64,000 nucleotides of DNA from Trachythela sp. YZ-2020 (taxonomy: Eukaryota; Cnidaria; Anthozoa; Malacalcyonacea; Clavulariidae), in the NCBI GenBank assembly GCA_016169945.1, contig JADLSH010000355.1, positions 2,041,501 through 2,105,500 of the forward strand. The letters run 5' to 3'. A program made the position numbers and the translations under genes. The notes beneath the pieces are model-generated. The model had not been told where the DNA came from. It saw nothing but the letters and a program-made list of their open reading frames with translations, and did no database searches. Positions 47,704 to 58,386 of the stretch are shown here, one piece after another. Position 1 is the first letter of the stretch, and every line of letters begins with the position of its first letter.

Positions 47704-50700
47704 TGTGACAACGCTTTCCGTCACCATGGTAACCTCCTTTGCAACGACATCTGGTCCCAATACAATCCGCGAAGAAATGACAATGACTGCAAGAATCATC
47801 TGAAAAACACAACGACATTTCTTTTTAGATCGACAAGCTCTAGATTTCAGAGGGAGGAGAAATATATCACCAGTGAGGGCAATGATCGTAGAGTATTGTT
47901 CATAAATAGCCGAACTCTGCGTTCGCGGTGCAATTGCATTATATACGGACATGAAACGCATACTGACCGCGTTTCTGTTAGGTTATTTCTGTAATCTGAG
48001 CAGTATTATACTAAGAAAAAACGTGTAGTGCTTTGTTAAATACCTGGACATACGCTAATGTCTTAGGATAGGATAGGTAAGGTAGTGTAGTGTACGTAGA
48101 TGATGGTGATACCCTGCTCTATATCTCAGTGTACCTTACCTTCACAATGTATCCCTTAGTGCCCCGAGGAACACTTGTGATAATATCCATTAGTGTACAT
48201 AGATACCTGCCCTATACCTCAGTGTACCTTACCTTCACAATGTGCCCCTGAGTACCCCGAGGAACACTTGCAATAATATCCATTAGTGTACATAGATGAT
48301 GGTGACACCATGCTGGCGTCAAGGTGATGATAGTGGACAGCGGTCGTGTCTATGCAAGTACCACCATTCAGACAGGGGTGAGAGATACATGGAGTCTCAT
48401 CTGAAACATAAAAATATGACATTTTAGGACTCTCATCTAAAACAAAATTTAGTGAAAAAATTAGTATCGCGAGGGCTGTAATATCTCACGGTTCAAGCTT
48501 TCACTGGTGCAAGTAGGTCATTATCGATTGCTATTTATCTGTTTTGTTCTGTTTTGTCACTTTATTCATAGTACATTGCCCTATCAGTTCTAAACTGTTC
48601 TTCCTAGAGGTCCAGTAAGGACCATCCCTTATTTGTCCAGTGTTACTACAGAAGGAAACCTGAACTAAACTAACTTTATTTATACTGGATAGCTCTATCA
48701 GTTCTAAACTGTTCTTCCTAGAGGTCCAGTAAGGATCATCCCTTATTGATCCAGTGTTACTACAGAAAGAAACCTGAACTAAACTAACTTTATTTATACT
48801 GGATAGCTCTATCAGTTCTAAACTGTTCTTCCTAGAGGTCCAGTAAGGGTCATCTCTTCTTGGTCCAGTGTTACTACAGGAGGAAACCTAAACTAAACTA
48901 ACTTTATTTATACTGGATAGCTCTATCAGTTCTAAACTGTTCTTCCTAGAGGTCCAGTAAGGATCATCCCTTATTGATCCAGTGTTACTACAGGAGGAAA
49001 CCTGAACTAAACTAACTATATTTATACTGGATAGCTTTATCAGTTCTAAACTGTTCTTCCTAGAGGTCCAGTAAGGGTCATCTCTTCTTGGTCCAGTGTT
49101 ACTACAGGAGGAAACCTGAACTAAACTAACTATATTTATACTGGATAGCTTTATCAGTTCTAAACTGTTCTTCCTAGAGGTCCAGTAAGGGTCATCTCTT
49201 CTTGGTCCAGTGTTACTACAGGAGGAAACCTAAACTAAACTAACTTTATTTATACTGGATAGCTCTATCAGTTCTAAACTGTTCTTCCTAGAGGTCCAGT
49301 AAGGGTCATCTCTTCTTGGTCCAGTGTTACTACAGGAGGAAACCTAAACTAAACTAACTTTATTTATACTGGATAGCTCTATCAGTTCTAAACTGTTCTT
49401 CCTAGAGGTCCAGTAAGGATCATCCCTTATTGATCCAGTGTTACTACAGGAGGAAACCTGAACTAAACTAACTATATTTATACTGGATAGCTTTATCAGT
49501 TCTAAACTGTTCTTCCTAGAGGTCCAGTAAGGGTCATCTCTTCTTGGTCCAGTGTTACTACAGGAGGAAACCTGAACTAAACTAACTATATTTATACTGG
49601 ATAGCTTTATCAGTTCTAAACTGTTCTTCCTAGAGGTCCAGTAAGGGTCATCTCTTCTTGGTCCAGTGTTACTACAGGAGGAAACCTAAACTAAACTAAC
49701 TTTATTTATACTGGATAGCTCTATCAGTTCTAAACTGTTCTTCCTAGAGGTCCAGTAAGGGTCATCTCTTCTTGGTCCAGTGTTACTACAGGAGGAAACC
49801 TAAACTAAACTAACTTTATTTATACTGGATAGCTCTATCAGTTCTAAACTGTTCTTCCTAGAGGTCCAGTAAGGGTCATCTCTTATTGATCCAGTGTTAC
49901 TACAGGAGGAAACCTGAACTAAACTAACTATATTTATACTGGATAGCTTTATCAGTTCTAAACTGTTCTTCCTAGAGGTCCAGTAAGGGTCATCTCTTCT
50001 TGGTCCAGTGTTACTACAGGAGGAAACCTAAACTAAACTAACTTTATTTATACTGGATAGCTCTATCAGTTCTAAACTGTTCTTCCTAGAGGTCCAGTAA
50101 GGGTCATCTCTTCTTGGTCCAGTGTTACTACAGGAGGAAACCTAAACTAAACTAACTTTATTTATACTGGATAGCTCTGTCAGTTCTAAACTGTTCTCCC
50201 TAGAAGTTCAGTAAGGATCATCCCTTATTGGTCCAGTGTTACTACAGGAGGAAACCTGAACTAAACTAACTATATTTATACCGGATAGCTCTATCAGTTC
50301 TAAACTGTTCTTCCTAGAGGTCCAGTAAGGACCATCCCTTATTCGTCCAGTGTTACTACAGGAGGAAACCTGAACTAAACTAACTATATTTATACTGGAT
50401 AGCTCTATCAGTTCTAAACTGTTCTTCCTAGAGGTCCAGTAAGAGTCATCCCTTATTGATCCAGTGTTACTACAGAAGGAAACCTGAACTAAACTAACTA
50501 TATTTATACTGGATAGCTCTATCAGTTCTAAACTGTTCTTCCTAGAGGTCCAGTAAGAGTCATCCCTTATTGATCCAGTGTTACTACAGAAGGAAACCTG
50601 AACTAAACTAACTATATTTATACTGGATAGCTCTATCAGTTCTAAACTGTTCTTCCTAGAGGTCCAGTAAGAGTCATCCCTTATTGATCCAGTGTTACTA

Positions 50701-53700
50701 CAGAAGGAAACCTGAACTAAACTAACTATATTTATACTGGATAGCTCTATCAGTTCTAAACTGTTCTTCCTAGAGGTCCAGTAAGAGTCATCCCTTATTG
50801 ATCCAGTGTTACTACAGAAGGAAACCTGAACTAAACTAACTATATCTATACTGGATAGCTCTATCAGTTCTAAACTGTTCTTCCTAGAGGTCCAGTAAGA
50901 GTCATCCCTTATTGATCCAGTGTTACTACAGAAGGAAACCTGAACTAAACTAACTATATTTATACTGGATAGCTCTATCAGTTCTAAACTGTTCTTCCTA
51001 GAGGTCCAGTAAGAGTCATCCCTTATTGATCCAGTGTTACTACAGAAGGAAACCTGAACTAAACTAACTATATTTATACTGGATAGCTCTATCAGTTCTA
51101 AACTGTTCTTCCTAGAGGTCCAGTAAGAGTCATCCCTTATTGATCCAGTGTTACTACAGAAGGAAACCTGAACTAAACTAACTATATCTATACTGGATAG
51201 CTCTATCAGTTCTAAACTGTTCTTCCTAGAGGTCCAGTAAGAGTCATCCCTTATTGATCCAGTGTTACTACAGAAGGAAACCTGAACTAAACTAACTATA
51301 TTTATACTGGATAGCTCTATCAGTTCTAAACTGTTCCCCCTAGAGGTCCAGTAAGAGTCATCCCTTATTGATCCAGTGTTACTACAGAAGGAAACCTGAA
51401 CTAAACTAACTATATTTATACTGGATAGCTCTATCAGTTCTAAACTGTTCTTCCTAGAGGTCCAGTAAGAGTCATCCCTTATTGATCCAGTGTTACTACA
51501 GAAGGAAACCTGAACTAAACTAACTATATCTATACTGGATAGCTCTATCAGTTCTAAACTGTTCTTCCTAGAGGTCCAGTAAGAGTCATCCCTTATTGAT
51601 CCAGTGTTACTACAGAAGGAAACCTAAACTAAACTAACTATATCTATACTGGATAGCTCTATCAGTTCTAAACTGTTCTTCCTAGAGGTCCAGTAAGAGT
51701 CATCCCTTATTGATCCAGTGTTACTACAGGAGGAAACCTAAACTAAACTAACTTTATTTATACTGGATAGCTCTATCAGTTCTAAACTGTTCTTCCTAGA
51801 GGTCCAGTAAGGACCATCCCTTATTCGTCCAGTGTTACTACAAGGAGGAAACCTGAACTAAACTAACTATATTTATACTGGATAGCTCTATCAGTTCTAA
51901 ACTGTTCTTCCTAGAGGTCCAGAAAGATTCATCTCTTATTGATCCAGTGTTACTACAAGGAGGAAACCTAAACTAAACTAACTTTATTTATACTGGATAG
52001 CTCTATCAGTTCTAAACTGTTCTTCCTAGAGGTCCAGTAAGAGCCATTCCTTATTGATCCAGTGTTACTACAGGAGGAAACCTAAACTAAACTAACTATA
52101 TTTATACTGGATAGCTCTATCTGTTCTCTATCGGTTTAACCACACAAAAGAAAACAGAGAGAAAGCATGCATTGTTTGGTAGAGTCAAACTGCGGGAAGC
52201 ACTCTTCTCACATGCGATTGAAGCAACTTAATAATTAGGCAACTTCACATTGCAGGATGCGAACCCCAGTCACAGAGGTGAAAGGCACGTGCCTTTATTT
52301 GGCACCAGTTATTATTATTTGTCGTATGTAATTTATCTTTTTACGAAGATAAGAAGTGCGCAAAAACGACAACATACATTCACAATTATTTCCATGATAA
52401 CCGACGCCACAAACACATCTGAAAGATCCACGTTCTTCTAAACATGTTCCCGAGTTCTGACATGGAGTCGGATGGCAAACATGATCTGAAAACGTCATAA
52501 GATCCATTTAGACACTTTATATCACTCTCTATATCGTAATATCTTTTGATAGTAATCCTAAACTAAACTAACTTTATCTATTTATATTGAATAGCGCTGC
52601 GAAATCTTAATTAGTCTTTTCCCTGATGGCCCAAGTAAGACTCATCTCTTTAGTCATCGCTTATATTGGTTTAAAAACTATAATTATAGCTTAATATTTG
52701 TACTGGACAGCACTATCAGTTCCCCCTAGATGTCCCCCCTAAATAGCGCTGCGAAATCTTAATTGGTCTTTTCCCTGATGGCCCAAGTAAGACTCATCTC
52801 TTTAGTCATCGCTTATATTGGTTTAAAAACTGTAGTAGCTTATTTGCACTGGACATTACTATCACTTTCCCTAGACGTCCAATAAAGACGGCCAATAACT
52901 TATTGTTCCAGTGTTACTACAGGAGGAAACCTAAACTAGCACTCGTTTCTCAAACGACTGAGGCGAAATAATAATCAAACAACTGCACATTGCAGAAATC
53001 GAGAGATAAAAGCCTCATACACTAACCCCTCTTTGCCGCCTTGCCACACAACCCTAAAGTAAGAGAACAACTTTACATGCACTAGCTTCACACTGTACAT
53101 ACCTTGACAGTTGATTCCACTATAATGATATTTACAATTGCATTTATATCCTCCAGGTTCTTCAATGCAAGTCCCTCCATTCAAACATGGAGCAGAGAAA
53201 CAATTACTTCGTTCTATACAACACAAAAAATATAATTTGTATGCATCATTTCCTAAGAACACATGCACATTTTATTCATAAGTCAAGTGAATATTTTGAC
53301 CTTGTATATTGTCTTTCCTATAGAAGCGTTTAACTTGTTTTAGAGTTTTATCAACTCTCAAGCCCCGGTCAAACGAGAACAAGAGTTGCATGAGAGTTGA
53401 CTGGATATTACCACGCGTACCGGTCAAACAAGCAAAACTCTCATGAACTTTCATCAAAATTTGAAGCAGCTCAAAGTTGATGAGAGTGCAAGAGAGTTGA
53501 TGAGAGTGCATGAGAGTTGATGAGAGTTGACGAGAGTTGATGAGAGTTGGCGGTCAAACGCTAGCGATGGGACTCTCATAAACTCTCATAAACTCTCATT
53601 GTCGATGTAAAGGTCAACTGTCTCGATTAGCCCCTATGGTTATTACAGTTGGCCTGCACTATACTGTTATTTAATTTTCTTTTTGTAAATATTTCCCTTG

Positions 53701-56700
53701 TAATTGTTAATAGTGCTTAATAAAATTTGTTGTTGTTGTCGTTCTCGTTTGCCCTGAGTTTCAATCCTGCAAAATACATAGTAGCATAAAATATACTAAA
53801 GCAAGTTCGCTTACAGGTATGTAAGCTAGGCTCATAAGTTCGTATTTTCTTTTATAATGTATCCTTATCAATCAATGATTTCAAGTCCCCTTAACTAACC
53901 ACTAAAAGCAACGTAACGTTATGCTCCTTCAATATGCACATTGTATCCACAGTTGTTCCTTACCTTCACAAGTCACTCCCTTGTATCCTAGAGGACATGT
54001 ACATTCGTACTTAGTCCCCTTCTCAATACACAACGCTCCATTTTTACAGGGGTTAGGACTACACTGGTTCACCGCTAAAATATAAAATAGATTGAAACGA
54101 TAGTTTAAGGTAACGATAGTGACCATAGTAGATAATAGGAGGATACATATCCCTTACCTTCACAACTTTTCCCCTTGTACCCCTCCCTACAAGTACATTC
54201 AAATCCATCAAGGTCATTGGTACCCGTACATATCCCTCCATTACGACAGGGGTTAGGGTGGCACTTGTTCTTGTCTGAAAATATACAGTAAAGTTGAAAT
54301 TATCCTCTACTTACGCTTTATGACCAGTGCTGGATTATCTAAGGTGCAAAAGGTGGCATTTGCCCCAAGCCCCAGATTATGGCAGTCCCAAAAAAACATG
54401 TGTCAGTGAAGTATGACTAACGAGACTAAACCTCTACATAACAGCTAAACAGGAGCGTTAATCTCTTCCATAGACAAATTTGGCTAACACTGTTTACATC
54501 GTTGCTACCAACGATGAAGCCAAAGATGGCGGAAATTGACGTCCAGTGCCAGTCCTTTTTTATTGTTTTGGTCTGCGCGGTTTGCACAAGCTGGCAAGGA
54601 GTCGGTGCCAAAATTTCGTGTTTTTACTTCGACTAGAACAATAACATTATTATTTTATCAACTAATAACTTGATTAGCGACACGATCTGTTAGAAAAAAC
54701 TGGAATTAGCTGGAAAAAATGATATGAAAACTGTTTATGACCTTCATGAGTTTGGACGTCAATTGCCGCCATCTTGGCTTCACTTTTCCTATGGGTCGAA
54801 CATTAGAAGTTCTTACTTCAGATATATATGGAGCTCAGTGTTATGGCCAAGCACTGACGTACCTTCACAAGTGGATCCTTTAAAACCAATAGAACACGTG
54901 CATTCGTATCCAGTCCCTACATCGTAACACGATCCACCATTTTTACATGGGTTAGGTTCACACTGACTTCGAACTACAAGTAAAAGAGGTAGTTACGGCC
55001 AAAACAAAGACAGTTTATTGCCTATTTTCGAAGGATTACTATACCAAAAAAATTGTCATATTTTTCAACTAGTTTGTTCCTACAACCCTCGAGATTATTG
55101 TTAAACGCTACAGTGAACTGAATTAGTGAAGGTCCTGAGACTAACTTCCAGACGAAGGGACTTCGCTCGAAACGTCGAAGTTCTTATTGTATTTTTCAGG
55201 TAGATTGATCCAAAAGACCCGCTGTATTTCTATATGGACGCTACCTACACTGGCACCACACGTTCGAGATAATATCACAGAAGAATCCAGTGACAACTAT
55301 GGTAAACCTCAAGAAGTCTTGCCGCAATCTCCGGAATAAAATGGTTAATCATATGACACTATATTCACCGTGTATCGCCAAGCCTGTTTTATGTTATTCC
55401 GACATTATTTTATCCAAGACTCGTTTCTCCAGCCACCTTTCCCTTTTAAGTCGTTGTTTACGTTATAAAGCCATTCCTAATGGCTTTAAATCGCCTTTTA
55501 AGTCATATTTTCACTCGCCTAATGTCCGCCATGTTATGTCCCGTCGCGTCACGAGGGCTTGCTCTGAACCATAGTCGGCGTTTGATGCGCATTGCCATTG
55601 AAACTATTTTTGTCTATTCTTATATATACAGCAAGGTTCATAAAAGAGGCGTCCATGTCTTACCTTCACAGTGAGATCCCATAAACCCAGCCGGGCACGT
55701 ACACTCGTAACCCTTGACAACCACAGTACATGTTCCCGCATTCTGGCAGGGATTAGGATCGCAAGCCACTGGGACTAGAAAAAATAAGAAACACCAAAAT
55801 TAAAATCTACAAAACAGTGGCTGAGGTCGGTGCTGCTGAACGGAACTGAATGCATGCTGGATGGCGAGGGGATAAGACTGATGTGAATGGTGAGATGGGG
55901 AGTCTAAGGGTTTCACTGAGGGACAAAATGAAGAACGAGGAGATGAGAAGATGTGGGGTAGTAGAAATTGAAGGTGAGAGAAGCAAGGCTGAGATGGTAT
56001 CGATACGAAAAAGGAATTAAGTAGAGCCGCCCAGAGACATCAGAGACCTTGCGATGCATGGCGGCAATGTGATGACGAAGGCTATTACTGCAATGAAATT
56101 TATAATATTTTAGAAAAGAAATGAATAATCAAAATCCAACGGGAGTTTTAGACGTCGTTCTCGCTCAGTTAACAACAGCAAACCACAGATTTTTACGCGT
56201 TGTCTGCATTTCAAGCCGTAAGAAGTGGTTGTCAGCAAATTGGCGCAGTACTAAAAAGCAGAACTCTTCTCAACAATAGCATAGAATAGAAGTCCTCAAA
56301 CTGTATTGAATTCATACGGTTGATAATATACGACAAGTGTGTTAAATTGTCGACATTCTAAGCATATGTAAAGGCCCCAAATTCATTTAGCTTGTGAAGA
56401 ATGGTCGAAAGGGACTTCTACTTAGACGTAGGCGCGGAAGTAGAGAGTAATTTTGACAGAAAAACGTGTCAGCCAGTTAAGGTCGCAACTGTAGCTGAAT
56501 TAAATTAAGTGTCTCAGCAGGTATATTTTATTGAGAGAAGTTATAATATACAACTCACGGATCGTAATCATATCGATATAAGACCATACATGTCATTACA
56601 AACATAAGAAAACAATAACACTGATTGTAAACGTATCATTCTATACTTAAAAAGCCCCTATAGATGTTCACAAGCTGAACGCCAATATTAAGATTAATAT

Positions 56701-57003
56701 ACACTACATCGACTAACTTGCATGATGGTGTACGACGAGATGACGTATCGGAGGTGGCTTTAAGATCGGATAATTAGCAACATCAAAAGGTCGATACATA
56801 TACTGCCGTTTGATAATCTCTGTTCTTCCATCCTTTGAACCCAAATCTAACTTCGTCTTAACATCATTCCCTTTTAAACTATCTCGCTTGCTTTGTAACC
56901 TATTAGCCTTCTTGTTGACCCCATGAAGTGTTCGTTTCCCGTCGATTTTTCCGTTTACAACCAGTATTACACTCAAGCCATAAAGCACCCACAATAAATT
57001 CAT
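47704..57003 (-). CDS. EGF-C, 5' part: signal peptide, basic linker and EGF modules 1-8
   Basis: Exons: 56718..57003, 55664..55774, 54863..54973, 54158..54274, 53964..54074, 53103..53213, 52378..52485, 48233..48400, 47704..47799. Exon 1 starts ATG 57003 with hydrophobic residues 2-17 ([14 protein letters not shown]), then a Lys/Arg-rich linker ending HLVVHHH, and a phase-1 GTTAGT donor. Module codon counts are 37, 37, 39, 37, 37, 36, 56, 32. Module 7 has a His/Met/Ser-rich expanded C3-C4 loop. Module 8 is a short C-x2-C type. The final exon ends in a good donor (CACA|GTGAGT), so the gene must continue leftward. The next minus-strand EGF exon is at 26589. Joined to 20434..26589 the protein is 781 aa with 17 modules. 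Secreted; function unknown. Confidence 0.82.
48090..48225. pseudogene. Broken tandem copies of the 3' part of an EGF exon
   Basis: Downstream of exon 48233..48400, its 3' half plus donor is repeated at about 48128-48215. The minus frame has the same YTNGYY and CSSG landmarks, but a TAA interrupts it and one Cys codon is lost. A shorter fragment (GTAGATGATGGTGATACC) precedes it near 48095. Confidence 0.75.
48540..52130. repeat. 114-bp satellite array, about 31 units
   Basis: Direct tandem units measured at 114-bp spacing (ACTGG at 48684, 48798, 48912 ...). Landmarks are ACTGGATAGCTCTATCAGTT, CTTCCTAGAGGTCCAGTAAG, CAGTGTTACTACAGGAGGAA and AACTAAACTAACTTTATTTA. The left part shows a 456-bp (four-unit) higher-order pattern; the right part (about 50400-51750) is homogeneous with AGAGTCATCCCTTATTGATC. 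It fills the EGF-C intron between modules 6 and 7. Confidence 0.95.
52560..52930. repeat. Diverged duplicated repeat next to satellite
   Basis: Two copies of AATAGCGCTGCGAAATCTTA ... ATCGCTTATATTGGTTTAAA (about 52570-52680 and 52741-52830), then a weak 114-bp-family end (TTACTACAGGAGGAAACC). Confidence 0.75.
53335..53600. mobile_element. TTGATGAGAG inverted-repeat element, second copy
   Basis: Contains CCCCGGTCAAACGAGAACAA and ACCACGCGTACCGGTCAAAC shared with the copy at 59130, tandem TTGATGAGAG, and a mirrored AACTCTCATAAACTCTCAT end. Confidence 0.75.
55130..55215. repeat. Single arm of the CGAAACGTCGAAGTTCT foldback family
   Basis: CTTCGCTCGAAACGTCGAAG then TATTTTTCAGGTAGATTGAT, matching arms elsewhere in the window. 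Confidence 0.65.
55800..56700. other. EGF-C first intron, left part; nothing identified
   Basis: Non-coding sequence with one purine-rich stretch (about 55870-56010). No repeats of the window's main families were recognised. Confidence 0.5.
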
Positions 57004-58386
57004 AGCGAGGTCTTTTCTAGACCCAAATATAACCAGAGAATTACATTGGAATCTTGAAGGAATATAGAAAACAAAGCTAGTTTAAACTTGGTACGCCGAC
57101 TCGTTAATATATTAATGAAATATTGATTGTAGTTAGCTGAAGTAAATGACGCGTAGAAGCTGTCGATAAAAGCAAAAACAAAACAAATATGTCTTTAAAG
57201 TCCTGCTATCGTTTCTTACTAGTTTAAACTATGTAAAAATTAGCCGAGATCTTTTCTATTTGAAAGAAGATTGGTTTTGCCCTAGGAAATATAATTTCTC
57301 CACAAGAAAGAACTTTTTATGGCTCTACCAGTTGTTTATGCGGGTGACGAATTGTTATAGATAACAAATTTGAAGTAAAGCACTTTTAAGATGATCAACC
57401 TGCATCGATTATAAATTTCTTCCTAATTTTCTTAAATATCGCCGGCGCTTTATATAATTAGTTACATTGTCTTTGAATGAATCAATTTAATTGCCTGATA
57501 TAAACTTTAAAGATGATATCTCAAACGTGAGTGTCCATTGAAGAATGAAGAATGTAGGTAGTGTTCTACAATAAGCTGTCGTGATTGTGTTCACACTGCT
57601 TGAAATGATTAAAATCACTTCGTAATTTTCGAGAGGTAGTTCAGTTCATGGTTAGTTTACATTACAAAAGGTTAAGTAATGACAGTGTCGTTTTCGAACG
57701 AAAATGTGTCTTTGGAAGAGGTTAACACTGACATACAATTTGATCAAAGCTTAGTTTTATCAAAGAAACTTCGATAGTGTAAACCAAAATAGAATTTTGT
57801 ATTCGAATACAATCCCCGTATACCCATAGATGCCCTCTTCACCACCCACAGCTATATTTGTTACATTTAAAATTTTTGTTACATTTTAAAACTAGCATTT
57901 TGCACGCCATGTTTTGAAACACGTCTATACTGATTGTATACAAAACGCAAATGTTGTGGGGTCTAGAGTGCATAGCCGAAGTATTCGACTACAACAAGCT
58001 GCAATGGTTTGTGTCTGAACTACGCAATGAAGACTAGAGACATTTTGAAGGAGGTCAATGCATGCAGACGATGTTTTTAATCCCGGCCCCAGACGGAGGG
58101 CCTTCGCTAAAAACGTCAGCTTTTCAAATATTCTCATGCAGGTTGTTCAGACACGAACCACGGCAGTTCTAAACCACAAAAGACCATCAGCTAATAAACT
58201 CCCTAATATAGCACCCGTCAAAAAAGTTTGGAAAAACAATGAACTTTGCAGGTGGATTAACCTTATCAGCGTGATATGAAGAAACTTCAAAATATTGACA
58301 ATTATAAATCGCTTTTTTGAACACTTTTTGCCAGAATAATAAACAATGAGGAACTTACATAAAACGCCAAGCAAAAGTTAATAAAT
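57004..58386. promoter_or_regulatory. Head-to-head spacer between EGF-C and EGF-D
   Basis: 1.38 kb between divergent start codons at 57003 (minus) and 58387 (plus). It must hold the 5' flanks of both genes. No convincing TATA box was seen on either side. A fragment of the foldback family (GGGCCTTCGCTAAAAACGTC) lies at about 58095-58145. No ORF is supported. Confidence 0.55.

Noticed and set aside
48540..52130. CRISPR-like regularly repeated array
   Set aside because: Units are contiguous 114-bp tandem copies with no unique spacers, in an animal intron.
55290..55674. Plus ORFs in an EGF-C intron
   Set aside because: They run opposite to and across a genuine EGF exon flank. Codon content and context give no support.
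20434..57003. Calling the EGF genes Notch or Delta/Jagged homologues
   Set aside because: No DSL, LNR, ankyrin or transmembrane segment is visible. EGF repeats alone do not support that name.
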